From: Gimesia chilikensis
GTDB lineage: Bacteria; Planctomycetota; Planctomycetia; Planctomycetales; Planctomycetaceae
Reading direction: 5' to 3'
Assembly: GCF_007744075.1 (NCBI RefSeq)
Contig: NZ_CP036266.1
Span: 3,953,748-4,017,747 of the forward strand
DNA length: 64,000 nucleotides
The position numbers and the translations under genes are program-made. Under the pieces are notes generated by a model. It did not search any database. It was not told the origin of the DNA and saw only the letters and a program-made list of their open reading frames with translations. Positions 44,006 to 52,855 of this stretch are shown here, one piece after another; position 1 is the stretch's first letter, and each line of letters starts with the position of its first letter.

Positions 44006-44506
44006 TCAGGCTTCGATCAATCCCTGCTGAATACCGGGATCTAACGACTCCAGCATTCGCTTCTCACTATATGACAGTTGATAAAAACAGAGATGTTGAT
44101 CAACATTTGAGGCTGTCATCAGAAGTTGCTCGCCTCTCGTAAAAACCAGTTCCTCTGTTGGCACAAACTCGTTGTCTGGACATAATTCAGTCAGACTGAC
44201 TTGCTGCAGCTGGGTCTGCATCCTCTGGTTCCAGGCAAATAATAAGACCTGCTCCTGATAGTTTTCAATGTCCCGTACCGCGGCAGGAATACAATACGGT
44301 CGATATTGAATCGTTCCAGCAGGCACAAGAGAGACTCCTTCGAGGAGACCATAATTCTCAATATCAACCAGTCTTGAGAGCCCTTTAAAACCAACGGCAT
44401 CGCCGGGGATGATATATTCAGACAACAGTTTGTGCCAGAGGCCATCAGGAATCATTTCCCAAGTCTGGTTCAGCTTATGATAATTGTAGAAGAGATTATA
44501 TCGCAT
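44006..44506 (-). CDS. Orphan immunity-type protein
   Basis: The 166-residue protein is mixed alpha/beta, with MIPDGLWHKLLSEYIIPGD near the start and a C-terminal SYSEKRMLESLDPGIQQGLIEA. No family recognised and no ribosome site at ATG 44506. Position, strand and length fit the array. Confidence 0.5.
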   Translation of the reverse strand: MRYNLFYNYHKLNQTWEMIPDGLWHKLLSEYIIPGDAVGFKGLSRLVDIENYGLLEGVSLVPAGTIQYRPYCIPAAVRDIENYQEQVLLFAWNQRMQTQLQQVSLTELCPDNEFVPTEELVFTRGEQLLMTASNVDQHLCFYQLSYSEKRMLESLDPGIQQGLIEA

Positions 44507-44548
44507 CGGGTTGTTTTCATCATCGCAATACTGTCAGCAGATTCCAGA

Positions 44549-44941
44549 TCACCATTTTGGCCCTTTCCAGGGTGGCCAGAGTTCGCGGGGTTGGGATTGA
44601 ATCGCTTTGATCGGCCCCCAACGTTGATCTACCTGCTGAAACATTTCGATTATCGCCGACATATTCTCGGATCCAATCAAATGCGAAGTGGTGGTGGTTT
44701 GCAACTGCAGGTGGGGCGCGTTCCAATCCAGCAGCACGGTGAATTCTTCTTCAGGGAGTTGAGTGACTGCACGCACAATCCGGGTGAGAATCGCAGACAG
44801 TTCTGTTTCGATTTCCTTATTTATTTCTGGATGTCCGGCCAGTTCAATGTTCCAGACAGCAATCCACCTGCGCTCTGATTCTTCTCTGACCTGCGGCCAG
44901 TTTCGGTAAACCAGTTCAATATCGTCGTAGGACGCATTCAT
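44549..44941 (-). CDS. Orphan immunity-type protein, first gene of the array
   Basis: The 130-residue protein has AGGT before ATG 44941. Trp is frequent (VYRNWPQVREESERRWIAVWNI, RWGPIKAIQSQPRELWPPWK) and helices dominate the centre. No family recognised. As the most upstream member of the minus-strand row it is the place where a common promoter should act, in 44942-45198, but none is clear by eye. Confidence 0.5.
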   Translation of the reverse strand: MNASYDDIELVYRNWPQVREESERRWIAVWNIELAGHPEINKEIETELSAILTRIVRAVTQLPEEEFTVLLDWNAPHLQLQTTTTSHLIGSENMSAIIEMFQQVDQRWGPIKAIQSQPRELWPPWKGPKW

Positions 44942-45198
44942 TAGCTAACCTGTTTCAACAGTATTGAGTCCATTTCTTCGATCCTGGTTCGGCGAGAACT
45001 CCATAGAACAGAACGCACTCGCCTGAAGGGGGCCTGAACCCGGTTGATATGAGTACCAGCATAACGTAATCCAAACGCAGTTGTCAGTTTCTTTTTCTAA
45101 AACTAAAACCGGGATTAACGCCCTGCGACAGATTTGTCAGGACTGCAGACAGCGTGCCTGAGATCCGGGTCACCAGACTGTGTGCAAATCGGTACGAT

Positions 45199-46032
45199 TT
45201 AGTATTTTGATTTGCGTTCGTACTGACTGGCGTGGGCGTGGCCGTATTTGAGCAGGGAGACAAAGATCACGCCCCCCAAGGCATTTCCGGCAGTGGTCCA
45301 GAGCAGGAAGTGACCATAATCCGCCAGAGTCGTACCAGGATCAGCGAAGACTCCTGCCAGCACTTCGACACTGCCGACGATGCAGTGATGCAGATGTCCC
45401 AGGCCGATGACTGACGTGATCAGAAAGACGATCACGATCTGGCTGATCGTGTCACGACCAGCGTAGACCAGCCAGGACAATAAGCCCATCAGCCAGCCGG
45501 CGAGCATGCCACTTAAGAGGATCACCCAGCCGGGATGGTCGACGATTGAACGGCTTAACTCACCAAAGACTTTGACATCAATCACGCCCAGGGCTGGCCC
45601 GATGATGACGACCAGCACGGCAAACAGCATCGCCCCGATGAGGTTGGCGACATAGACAATTCCCCACAGCCGGAACACCATTTTGAAAGATGCCTGGCGG
45701 GAGAGCAGTGGGAGAATCGCGAGGCTGGTCTGCTCGGTAAACAGTTCCGAACGTCCTACGACGACCAGAATGAAACCGAAGGAATACATCATGCCGACCA
45801 GAATTTTGAGCACTGGCTCAGAGAGACTCCCCTGCCCCAGGGTTTGCACGACGGCCACCAGAAACAGACTGAAGCCGATATCCAGTCCTGCGGAGAGCCC
45901 CGACAGAAACAGACGGAGTGAGGAGCGCGTCAGTGCATCCATGGCTTCGACGAGTTCGGCCTGCAGGATCTGCCCGGGGGCTTTCTTCGCCTCTTCGAGG
46001 CCATCAGATTGTAAATCGGTCGCAGCGTTCAT
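45199..46032 (-). CDS. Formate/nitrite transporter (FNT) family channel, YfdC-like
   Basis: The 277-residue protein has six membrane helices and FNT features: LFLSGLSAGLDIGFSLFLVA in the first, GRSELFTEQTSLAILPLL, and GLGHLHHCIVGSVEVLAG with the central histidine pair in the region of the pore histidine of FocA. The HHCIVGS form is nearer to YfdC-type proteins than to FocA or NirC, so the anion carried is uncertain. CAGGAT lies before ATG 46032. Confidence 0.87.
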   Translation of the reverse strand: MNAATDLQSDGLEEAKKAPGQILQAELVEAMDALTRSSLRLFLSGLSAGLDIGFSLFLVAVVQTLGQGSLSEPVLKILVGMMYSFGFILVVVGRSELFTEQTSLAILPLLSRQASFKMVFRLWGIVYVANLIGAMLFAVLVVIIGPALGVIDVKVFGELSRSIVDHPGWVILLSGMLAGWLMGLLSWLVYAGRDTISQIVIVFLITSVIGLGHLHHCIVGSVEVLAGVFADPGTTLADYGHFLLWTTAGNALGGVIFVSLLKYGHAHASQYERKSKY

Positions 46033-46153
46033 TATCCTGAATCCAGAGTGAGAGCGCCTCCCTGTCTATCGTGGGCGGTGACGACTGTCTCCGACTGCAT
46101 GGTGGCACCGCAGTCGGTACCTGTCAATGCTTGTTGTAAGCGTGGAGCGTCAG

Positions 46154-47158
46154 TCATGGATTCACCTGCACGACGGCTTTTCCCATCTTGTTTCCCTGAA
46201 ACAGATCGAGAAATGCGGCGGGGGTGTTTTCGAGCCCCGTAGTCACGGTCTCTTCCCAGTGAACGTTGCCGGCTTTAACCCATTCTCCCATCTGCTGCTG
46301 AAATTCGGCCTGCATGTCAATGTGATCGAACACGAGAAATCCCTGCATGCGGAGTCGCTTGGTAATGATTTTAAACAGGTTCGCCGGGCCGGGCTGTGGT
46401 GTTTTGTCGTTATAGGTTGAGATCATTCCACAGCAGACAATCCGGCCATGGTCATTCATATTATCCAGGGCTGCCTGCAGGTGATCGCCGCCCACATTGT
46501 CGAAATAGAGATCGATGCCTTCCGGCGCGTGTTGCTGCAACGCCGCGGAAACATCGTCAACTTCCCGGTAATTGAATGCGGCATCGATACCGGCTTTGTC
46601 TTTGAGCCAGTCGATCTTGGCCTGTGAACCGGCACTTCCCACGACATAACAGCCCTTGATTTTCGCGATCTGACAGACAATCGAACCGACGGCCCCCGAG
46701 GCAGCGGAGACAAACACGCGGTCTCCCGGCTGAAGTCCGCCGATCTTCAGTGTCCCCACATAAGCGGTCATACCTGTCATTCCCATGATGCTCAGATAAG
46801 CCGACAATGGTGCTGCTTCTGGATCGACTTTCGTCACGCCTGTGCCATCCGAAATCCAGGTATCCCGCCAGCCCTGGTTGCCTAACACATAATCGCCTGC
46901 GGAAAACTCCCCATGCTTTGAAGCGATGACTTTCCCGACACAGGCCCCTTCCAGCGGTTCCCCGATCTGAAACGGTGCGACATAGCTGTCCCCTTCCCGC
47001 ATGCGTCCCCGCATGTAGGGATCGACGGAGAGCCATTCGTTTTGGACGAGGAATTCATTCTCTCCGGGATCGCTGAGTTCGGTTTCGACCAGTTCGAAAT
47101 TGTCGAGCGTGGGTTCTCCTGCGGGATAGGCAGTTAACTGGAATCGACGTGAGAGCAT
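46154..47158 (-). CDS. NADP-dependent oxidoreductase of the MDR family (CurA/prostaglandin reductase type)
   Basis: ATG 47158 with AAAGGTC before it gives 334 residues, the usual family length; the open frame to 47236 would add a non-family leader. NEWLSVDPYMRGRM and GACVGKVIASKHGEFSAGD mark the catalytic fold, and SAASGAVGSIVCQIAKIKGC the NADP site. There is no zinc-binding cysteine cluster, so it is a zinc-free enone reductase such as CurA, reducing double bonds of alpha,beta-unsaturated carbonyls. Substrate unknown. Confidence 0.88.
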   Translation of the reverse strand: MLSRRFQLTAYPAGEPTLDNFELVETELSDPGENEFLVQNEWLSVDPYMRGRMREGDSYVAPFQIGEPLEGACVGKVIASKHGEFSAGDYVLGNQGWRDTWISDGTGVTKVDPEAAPLSAYLSIMGMTGMTAYVGTLKIGGLQPGDRVFVSAASGAVGSIVCQIAKIKGCYVVGSAGSQAKIDWLKDKAGIDAAFNYREVDDVSAALQQHAPEGIDLYFDNVGGDHLQAALDNMNDHGRIVCCGMISTYNDKTPQPGPANLFKIITKRLRMQGFLVFDHIDMQAEFQQQMGEWVKAGNVHWEETVTTGLENTPAAFLDLFQGNKMGKAVVQVNP

Positions 47159-47733
47159 TGTTATCAGACCTTTTTCATATAAGCGACTGTCATTGTCAGA
47201 TAAGCGGCTATCGAAACTGGACCACCCACCGTTCAAGACACGGCCGGAGATCCTAATTCCATTGGTGTGTGATATTTATTATCCGCATTTCATATACCAA
47301 AGCCGGGGAGAATGATGTTTCCTGACCGACAAATCAATGATACCTGATCTGTGGCGTTGTGGGACCTGCTGAAAGGCCCCGATCCGTCAATCAGAATGAC
47401 TTCGATTTCATTCCTGAGGCTCTCCCCCTGAAGACAGTGTGACCGACGTTGGATGCAGAGCGACCAGGTTGCGCGATTGGCTGTCGCCTTCACTGTCCGA
47501 TTGATCGCTGAACGACCTGCTGAACGAGGCGATCAAGCGACTGCCTGGGGGTTTGCATGGGGAGCCCGATTAATTTCACACATGAAATACCGAGCTTCTG
47601 ATCTGGTCGGCACTTGTGGTTGAAGCAAAGTCTCAATGCCCGTCACGATCTGGCACAATTCGTGCTAAGAGGGATGGTCTCACCAATCTGATTGGCTACC
47701 ACTTTTACCCTCACTATGACTCAGGACTACCCC
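47159..47733. other. Gene-free stretch upstream of the MDR oxidoreductase and BON genes
   Basis: About 575 bases without a supported gene. Two direct repeats ATAAGCGACTGTC and ATAAGCGGCTATC lie at about 47180 and 47201, just before the oxidoreductase start. A short frame at 47290-47493 has no ribosome site or protein-like composition. Confidence 0.35.
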
Positions 47734-47997
47734 ATGTTGAAACTGCAGGAAGCAATACTGCCGGAAGAAGGCATCACACACCGCATCCAAGACACAATTC
47801 ATCAACTGGGCTATCCACAGTTGCGACAGATTCGCTGTGAATCAATGGGTTCGACGCTGATCCTGCAGGGGGAACTCTCTTCCTGGTATGAGCTGCAGTT
47901 GATTCTGAAAATCGCCGTCAACGAGCCGGAGGTGGAGCGGGTGGAGAATCAGATTCAGGTCCGCTCTGGGTATCAGTTCTCCCTGGTAACAGACTGA
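47734..47997 (+). CDS. BON-domain protein
   Basis: ATG 47734 is chosen because CAGGA lies eight bases before it; ATG 47716 and TTG 47692 are open alternatives. The 87-residue protein matches the BON fold: RIQDTIHQLGYPQLRQIRCES, STLILQGELSSWYELQLILKIAV and VERVENQIQV. BON domains bind phospholipid or other envelope components, often in osmotic stress. There is no signal peptide with this start, so location is uncertain. Confidence 0.75.
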   Translation: MLKLQEAILPEEGITHRIQDTIHQLGYPQLRQIRCESMGSTLILQGELSSWYELQLILKIAVNEPEVERVENQIQVRSGYQFSLVTD

Positions 47998-48014
47998 TGA
48001 GTCAAACTGGCAAG

Positions 48015-49304
48015 TCAGATTCTGACGCCTCGACTTTCTCCAGTAAGATGCGATGTTCCAGGTGTTTCTTTCTCCTGGAAGGTCGAAATTCGGAATCGAC
48101 TTTCGGGTAGTGCCGGCATGCGTGAGAAATCGATTTCCAGGTTCTGTTGCAGCACTTCATATTGAACTTCGTATGTCAGAAACTCAGCGGTCCGTTGCAT
48201 GAGATTGACAGCCACATCCTCGCCGGGACAGCGATGACCGGAGCGTACATCTCCCCCGCCCTGTGGAATGAAATCAAAGGGAGAGATGTTATGCTGCAGG
48301 AAACGCTCCGGTTCAAAGTGTTCCGGTTTGTTCCAGATCCGCGGGTCATGGTTCGTGCCATACAGATCGAGCAGGACACGTCGGCCCCGGGGAAATGCAT
48401 GGCCCTGCCACTCAAAGTATTTCCGCACGCGAGCCGCAGTCAGCGGAAAGAAGGGATAATAGCGTCGCACTTCCTGAACGAAAGGCAGCGCGTACCTGTC
48501 GAAGTCTGAGCGCAGTAACTTCCGACTGTGTGGATGCTGTTGTAAGGCATGCGCGATGAACGTGAGGTAGACCGAAACCGCAACCACCGGACGCAGCACA
48601 TTCAACAGTTCGACTGCAGCGACCTCGGGTGACAGGAGTTGCTGATCCAGATCGCGGTGCCAGGCAATGATCGAGGCGGGGCTTTTCTCGTTTACCGTCA
48701 GTTGTCGGTCCCGGATCTGCTGAATCACGCCTGTGATCCACTGATTTGCCTGCTGGCGAGCCCGCCGCGATTTGAAGTGACCAAGGCCCGGATTTGCGGC
48801 CTGGTCGAACAGGAGCGTCAGTTGTCTGGTACGGAGCCCGATTTCTGATTCAGACAACGGGACTTCTGCCCAGCGACAGACGGCGATGGTGAGCAGACGC
48901 TGAAATTCTTCATACAGAATCACTTCCGGCATACATTCCCAGCGCGCAACAGCCCCATTGAGTTCTGCGGCGAAGAGTTGCGTCAGGTCATTGATTTGAT
49001 CGGATTTGAGGATGGAGACAAACATCTGCTTGCGGTGACGATGTGCTTCCTCATCGAGGCCCTGGACACCCTTTTGTCCGAACAGGGTTTTCATGGCAAA
49101 CTTCGGTGCTGCCCCGGACCGGGAGAAACGGTCTGTATCGTAGAAAATCCGTGCCGCGTCTTCTCCCCGGAAACAGATTGTTTTCTGTAACAGGAGCCGC
49201 GTCTCAAATAGATCGACTTTGTGTTGCTCGCATGTGCGAGAGATGAAGCGATATGGATCACGGATGAATGAGAGCGTACTGTCAAACTGTTTTAAGCGGA
49301 TCAT
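48015..49304 (-). CDS. Cytochrome P450 of the CYP152 fatty-acid peroxygenase family
   Basis: The 429-residue protein starts at ATG 49304 with GGAG nine bases before it. FIPQGGGDVRSGHRCPGE is the CYP152-type haem loop with Cys359. LRPV at Arg238-Pro239 replaces the acid-alcohol pair of ordinary P450s and is the site that holds the substrate carboxylate. Gln81 stands where OleT has His85, and it is 278 residues before the haem cysteine, as I recall for P450-BS-beta (Gln85, Cys363). The enzyme should use hydrogen peroxide to hydroxylate fatty acids without a redox partner; Gln favours hydroxylation over decarboxylation to terminal alkenes. Confidence 0.9.
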   Translation of the reverse strand: MIRLKQFDSTLSFIRDPYRFISRTCEQHKVDLFETRLLLQKTICFRGEDAARIFYDTDRFSRSGAAPKFAMKTLFGQKGVQGLDEEAHRHRKQMFVSILKSDQINDLTQLFAAELNGAVARWECMPEVILYEEFQRLLTIAVCRWAEVPLSESEIGLRTRQLTLLFDQAANPGLGHFKSRRARQQANQWITGVIQQIRDRQLTVNEKSPASIIAWHRDLDQQLLSPEVAAVELLNVLRPVVAVSVYLTFIAHALQQHPHSRKLLRSDFDRYALPFVQEVRRYYPFFPLTAARVRKYFEWQGHAFPRGRRVLLDLYGTNHDPRIWNKPEHFEPERFLQHNISPFDFIPQGGGDVRSGHRCPGEDVAVNLMQRTAEFLTYEVQYEVLQQNLEIDFSRMPALPESRFRISTFQEKETPGTSHLTGESRGVRI

Positions 49305-50140
49305 GATTTTATCTCCATTGATTGTGAGACATCTTTTTTAATCATGGTTTTCTATTGTGCACATCGCATACCGAAGGCCGCCCCGCCTGCGTTTTCCGAC
49401 GTTGTGTGACAGACAAACATTCTGAATTCCCAATAACAGCTCAACATACCAGCCAGTCAGTGGTATTGATTCAGATTGACGGACCCACGCCGTCAGAATG
49501 TCGTGGGTCCGACTCTCACGCAATGATCATTCTATTGGTAGGGTTTGAGGGGAGGTGCGAGATCATCCAGCCGACGTTTTCGTCTGGCGGATCTGCAAGC
49601 AGTCCGGTCTCCCCGGATTCAATTCAACGAGGAGTTATGTGAGAGAACAGGTCGTGACTGTCTTTCTTCAGCAGGGTTCCCAATTGAGTTAAACGGTACC
49701 GGGTAGAGCGTATGCGCCACGGACCGGGAACAGATCCCAACAGCGACGATGAATTTTCATGGAGTTGGCACATCTTCTGCAGCCTGCTACGCGGAAGATT
49801 CGAAACGCTGTTTGAGGAATCATCTGGTTGTCAGACAGCCAGGCAACAAGCTGCTGAGTAATCACAGACCGTTGGCTTGATGCATCTGGATCAGCGTTTC
49901 TGAAGGAGAGTTTAATACTCTCGGACATGCGGGCGCAACTATCTATGTATCTCAGCCTCATGATGCGCTTTTTCTATGGTTGATCATCAATTCTATGCCT
50001 TCTGTTTTAGAAGTGCTTTTAGAAAAGAACCTTAAACACATCGGGCCTTCTGCTCCGTTGTCTGCGGTCAGCAGAGCCTAGTTCGAAATTGATCTTGAAC
50101 ACCTCAAGATCAAACACCTCTATTAACCAGGAGTTAATCT
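49305..50140. other. Long gene-free stretch with alternative hairpins
   Basis: No convincing gene lies in these 836 bases; small frames at 49355-49642 and 49689-49961 have poor composition and no ribosome site. A perfect 9-base hairpin lies at 49481-49510, and AGGAG precedes the PRC-barrel gene at 50141. Confidence 0.45.
49478..49510. repeat. Mutually exclusive hairpins upstream of the P450 gene
   Basis: GGACCCACG (49481-49489) pairs perfectly with CGTGGGTCC (49502-49510). An alternative stem pairs GACGG (49478-49482) with CCGTC (49490-49494). Both share bases, so only one can form. On the minus strand this would lie in the leader of the P450 mRNA, about 175 bases before its ATG. There is no U-tract, so it is not a simple terminator. 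Confidence 0.4.
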
Positions 50141-51097
50141 ATGAAACCCGTCACTCTTTTCACGGTCGCTGTCGCGTTCTGCGCAAGCACTCTCTTCTTC
50201 CATTCCGGCGCTGAAGCGAACGACAACCCCCAGGACAATCCCAAACTGGATAAACAGACGCAGAAGGAACTGAGACAGAACAACAAAGCGAAAATGAAAC
50301 ATGACAAGAAAGGGATGTTTACGCGTGCCAGTCAACTGATGGGCGTGAATATTACCAATCAGAAGAACAATGAGGTCGGCGAAATCGAAGACCTGGTGCT
50401 GAGTACTCCCTCTGGCGATATCCGTTATGCAGCCGTGACCTACGGCGGATTCCTGGGAATTGGCGACAAGATGTTTGCCGTCCCGATTGAAGCGTTCAAG
50501 ATCAAACATAAAGGCAAAGACAATGAACTTAACGTGCACCTGAATGTAACCGAAAAACAGCTGGAAGGCGAAACCGGTTTCAATCAGGACAACTGGCCGA
50601 ACTTCGCGGATAAAGAATTCGTGAGTGCACTGGACCAGCGCTATAAAGTGAATGGGAAAGTCCGTAAAGAGAAGAAATCTGATAAGGATCAGGCGGATAT
50701 GCAGATGTCTGACCACGTGATTCGTCTGAGTCAGTTGATGGATCACGAGATTCAGAATACGCAAAACCAGTCCGTCGGTGAGGTCAGTGAAATCGTGCTG
50801 GACACCACACACCACAAGGCCCGCTATTTTGTCGTCAGCTTCAACGATCAGCTGGGCGAGAAGGACAAGCTGTATGCCGTTCCCTTCCAGGCCTTCATGA
50901 TCAAGACGGATACCCCTGAAAAGAATGAACATAAACTGTTTTTGAACGTGACCAAAGAACAGTTGCAGGGTGCCCACGGATTTACTGAGGACAACTGGCC
51001 TGATTTTACCGATGCCCGGTTCCAAAAAAACCTGGCGAATCAGTTCCTGCTGGACAGTGATGTCAAAAAACGTCCGAAGAAAGAACTCGGAACCTGA
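50141..51097 (+). CDS. Exported protein with two PRC-barrel domains
   Basis: The 318-residue protein has a signal peptide (1-27), ATG 50141 preceded by AGGAG nine bases away, and two repeats of the PRC-barrel fold: TRASQLMGVNITNQKNNEVG with IEDLVLSTPSGDIRYAAV, and RLSQLMDHEIQNTQNQSVGE with VSEIVLDTTHHKARYFVV. Each repeat ends in a matching EKQLEG...FNQDNWPNFAD / KEQLQG...FTEDNWPDFTD block. The N-terminal half also has a charged Lys/Gln/Asn-rich linker. PRC-barrel proteins of this exported type are common in environmental bacteria; function is not known. A strong terminator follows. Confidence 0.85.
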   Translation: MKPVTLFTVAVAFCASTLFFHSGAEANDNPQDNPKLDKQTQKELRQNNKAKMKHDKKGMFTRASQLMGVNITNQKNNEVGEIEDLVLSTPSGDIRYAAVTYGGFLGIGDKMFAVPIEAFKIKHKGKDNELNVHLNVTEKQLEGETGFNQDNWPNFADKEFVSALDQRYKVNGKVRKEKKSDKDQADMQMSDHVIRLSQLMDHEIQNTQNQSVGEVSEIVLDTTHHKARYFVVSFNDQLGEKDKLYAVPFQAFMIKTDTPEKNEHKLFLNVTKEQLQGAHGFTEDNWPDFTDARFQKNLANQFLLDSDVKKRPKKELGT

Positions 51098-51139
51098 TCC
51101 TGTATTGCTGAGGGATCAGAGAATCTGATTTTCTGCTGA

Positions 51140-51179
51140 CGCTGCAGCCTGCTTTATGTGGGCTGCAGCGTTTTTTTTT
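51140..51179 (+). terminator. Rho-independent terminator of the PRC-barrel gene
   Basis: A perfect 10-bp stem CGCTGCAGCC/GGCTGCAGCG (51140-51149 with 51161-51170), an 11-base loop and nine T residues (51171-51179), 42 bases after the stop. Confidence 0.93.
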
Positions 51180-51825
51180 GACCATGCAGAACCGCTGCAG
51201 ATCAGTCCCCCGCAACTCCAGGGAGAGCTGCGCTGCCGATTGTTCAGCTGCGCGGTCTGCTGGCATTCTGGTATGATCGTGCTTTGTGAGATTCAACCTG
51301 TAACCTCCCTGACTTCAGAGATGACCTGGATTCCTGCAAGCGGAGCACCTGCAGCGTTCTGGGATATCATGCTCAAGGGCGCCGGGGCGTCAAGTGCGAT
51401 GCAGGGATGAAATCTTCCGAATGTGCAGTGAAAGGGGTGTGAGTATGCGACGAAATGAGTTGAGTGTGCTGCGAAATGATTTGAAATCTTACGAGACAGA
51501 GGGAACCGATGTCGTTTGTTCCAGTGAAAATCGGGAAAATTCGACGCGGATTCAGGTGAACCTGGCGCGCCTGTGGCCGCTGTTCCAGTGCATGCATCAC
51601 CCGTCTCGCGCGCGAAGCACAATTTCACAAGATATGATTCCGCCAGGTGCGGATCAAGTTCGGTTTGTGCAGTGAATTCAGGTGAAGACCAGTGCTGATA
51701 TTCATGAAGTCGGATCTGGTCAGGAGCGGAGCCGGAATGAGGAACAAAAAATGCTGCAGCGGAGCGCAACAAAAAACGCTGAACCGGCGAAAGCGATTCA
51801 GCGTTTTAAAAGTTCAGAATTAAAG
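51180..51825. other. Gene-free stretch between terminator and tRNA gene
   Basis: About 650 bases without a supported gene. Overlapping frames on both strands (51293-51772 minus, 51394-51675 plus) have no ribosome site and look random. The end contains the terminator hairpin of the tRNA-Ser gene. Confidence 0.4.
51773..51807 (-). terminator. Hairpin terminator downstream of tRNA-Ser
   Basis: A perfect 11-bp inverted repeat AAAACGCTGAA/TTCAGCGTTTT (51773-51783 with 51797-51807), 18 bases after the tRNA 3' end on the minus strand, followed on that strand by a run of T (51776-51771). Confidence 0.8.
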
Positions 51826-51910
<85 letters not shown>

Positions 51911-52201
51911 AGAAGCCCGAAATAGCTGTAAGGCATGGGCTTCGGTCGAAGTATATATTGTGTAAGTCTGCTTGTAAAGTCACATTTATCGCCCCGAGAC
52001 GGATGCAGGCGGGATGAGGAACATTGATTCCTGCTGTAACGGTTTTTTCAATTCTGTTTTGTTGATCCTGAGGTGAAAACCCTGTTTTCAAGCTGTTCTG
52101 ACTCTCTGTTTCGACTAAAACGGGCTATGATCTTCCGAGAAAACCAGTACGCTGGAGCGTGTTTTTCCCAAGACCATCTACAGAAAATAAGGATTGCTAC
52201 C

Positions 52202-52855
52202 ATGGCGGCACGCGGTAAAGTGCACCTGAATATGATCGTCACCAAAACGGGGGACGCGGGAGAAACGTATATCAACGATGGCTCGCGGGTGCCTAAGGCA
52301 TCGAAGCGGATCCAGGCACTGGCGGTGGTGGAACAGATTGCTGTTAAACTGGGCTATTTTATTTTCGCCTGCGACCAGGATGTGCTGCATTTTCCATTGG
52401 CGGAAGATGTGACGTGTCAGCTGAACCTGACCGAACTGGCACACTCATTTCAACAGGAGATGTATGATCTGGGTTCGGATTTGAGCACCCCGTTCAAGGA
52501 AGGTGAGACCGCAGGCCGCTTTCCACTGGCAAAGGTAGATGAAATCACTGCGCTGATCGGCGAACTGACGCCGATTCTGGAGCCGCTGGATTCGTTTATC
52601 CTGCCACAGGGGAGTCTGCGGGTGTTGATCTCGCATGATATCCGCACCATGGTCCGTGAAGCGGAGCTCAAAGTCTGGGAGATTGAAGAGCCCGTGAACC
52701 CGGCTGTGTGTCAGTACCTGAATCGACTCTCCGATTTCTGGTTTGTGTTCAGCCGGATTCTGCAGTACGAAGAACAGCGGTCAGACGAGATTGAAATCAA
52801 GCTCTGGGAACCGAATCAGCAGCATCCACGCGGCGTGACGATTCGCAAAGCGTGA
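52202..52855 (+). CDS. PduO-type ATP:cob(I)alamin adenosyltransferase
   Basis: ATG 52202 is chosen because AAGGA lies nine bases before it and the family N-terminus follows directly; the open frame to 52073 would add a non-family leader. The 217-residue protein has the signature TKTGDAGETYINDGSRVPK, YDLGSDLSTPF, FILPQGSLRVLISHDIRT and YLNRLSDFWFVFSR of the PduO/MMAB family, which makes adenosylcobalamin from cob(I)alamin and ATP. The convergent metH is also cobalamin-dependent, though it uses methylcobalamin; the two genes share the palindromic junction TGATCA, with their stop codons back to back. Confidence 0.9.
   Translation: MAARGKVHLNMIVTKTGDAGETYINDGSRVPKASKRIQALAVVEQIAVKLGYFIFACDQDVLHFPLAEDVTCQLNLTELAHSFQQEMYDLGSDLSTPFKEGETAGRFPLAKVDEITALIGELTPILEPLDSFILPQGSLRVLISHDIRTMVREAELKVWEIEEPVNPAVCQYLNRLSDFWFVFSRILQYEEQRSDEIEIKLWEPNQQHPRGVTIRKA

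Noticed and set aside
38996-44941. Interpretation of the small-gene row as a prophage or integron cassette array
   Set aside because: No integrase, attachment repeats, attC-like hairpins between genes or structural phage genes were seen.
49355-49961. Small frames of 95 and 90 residues in the gene-free stretch
   Set aside because: No ribosome site, no protein-like hydrophobic pattern and no family; probably chance.
50123-51025. Minus-strand frame of 300 residues opposite the PRC-barrel gene
   Set aside because: Hydrophobic residues arise from Lys/Asn/Gln codons of the real gene read in antisense; the plus-strand gene has a signal peptide, ribosome site and terminator.
51293-51772. Minus-strand frame of 159 residues before the tRNA gene
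   Set aside because: No ribosome site, overlaps another random frame on the plus strand and runs towards the tRNA terminator.
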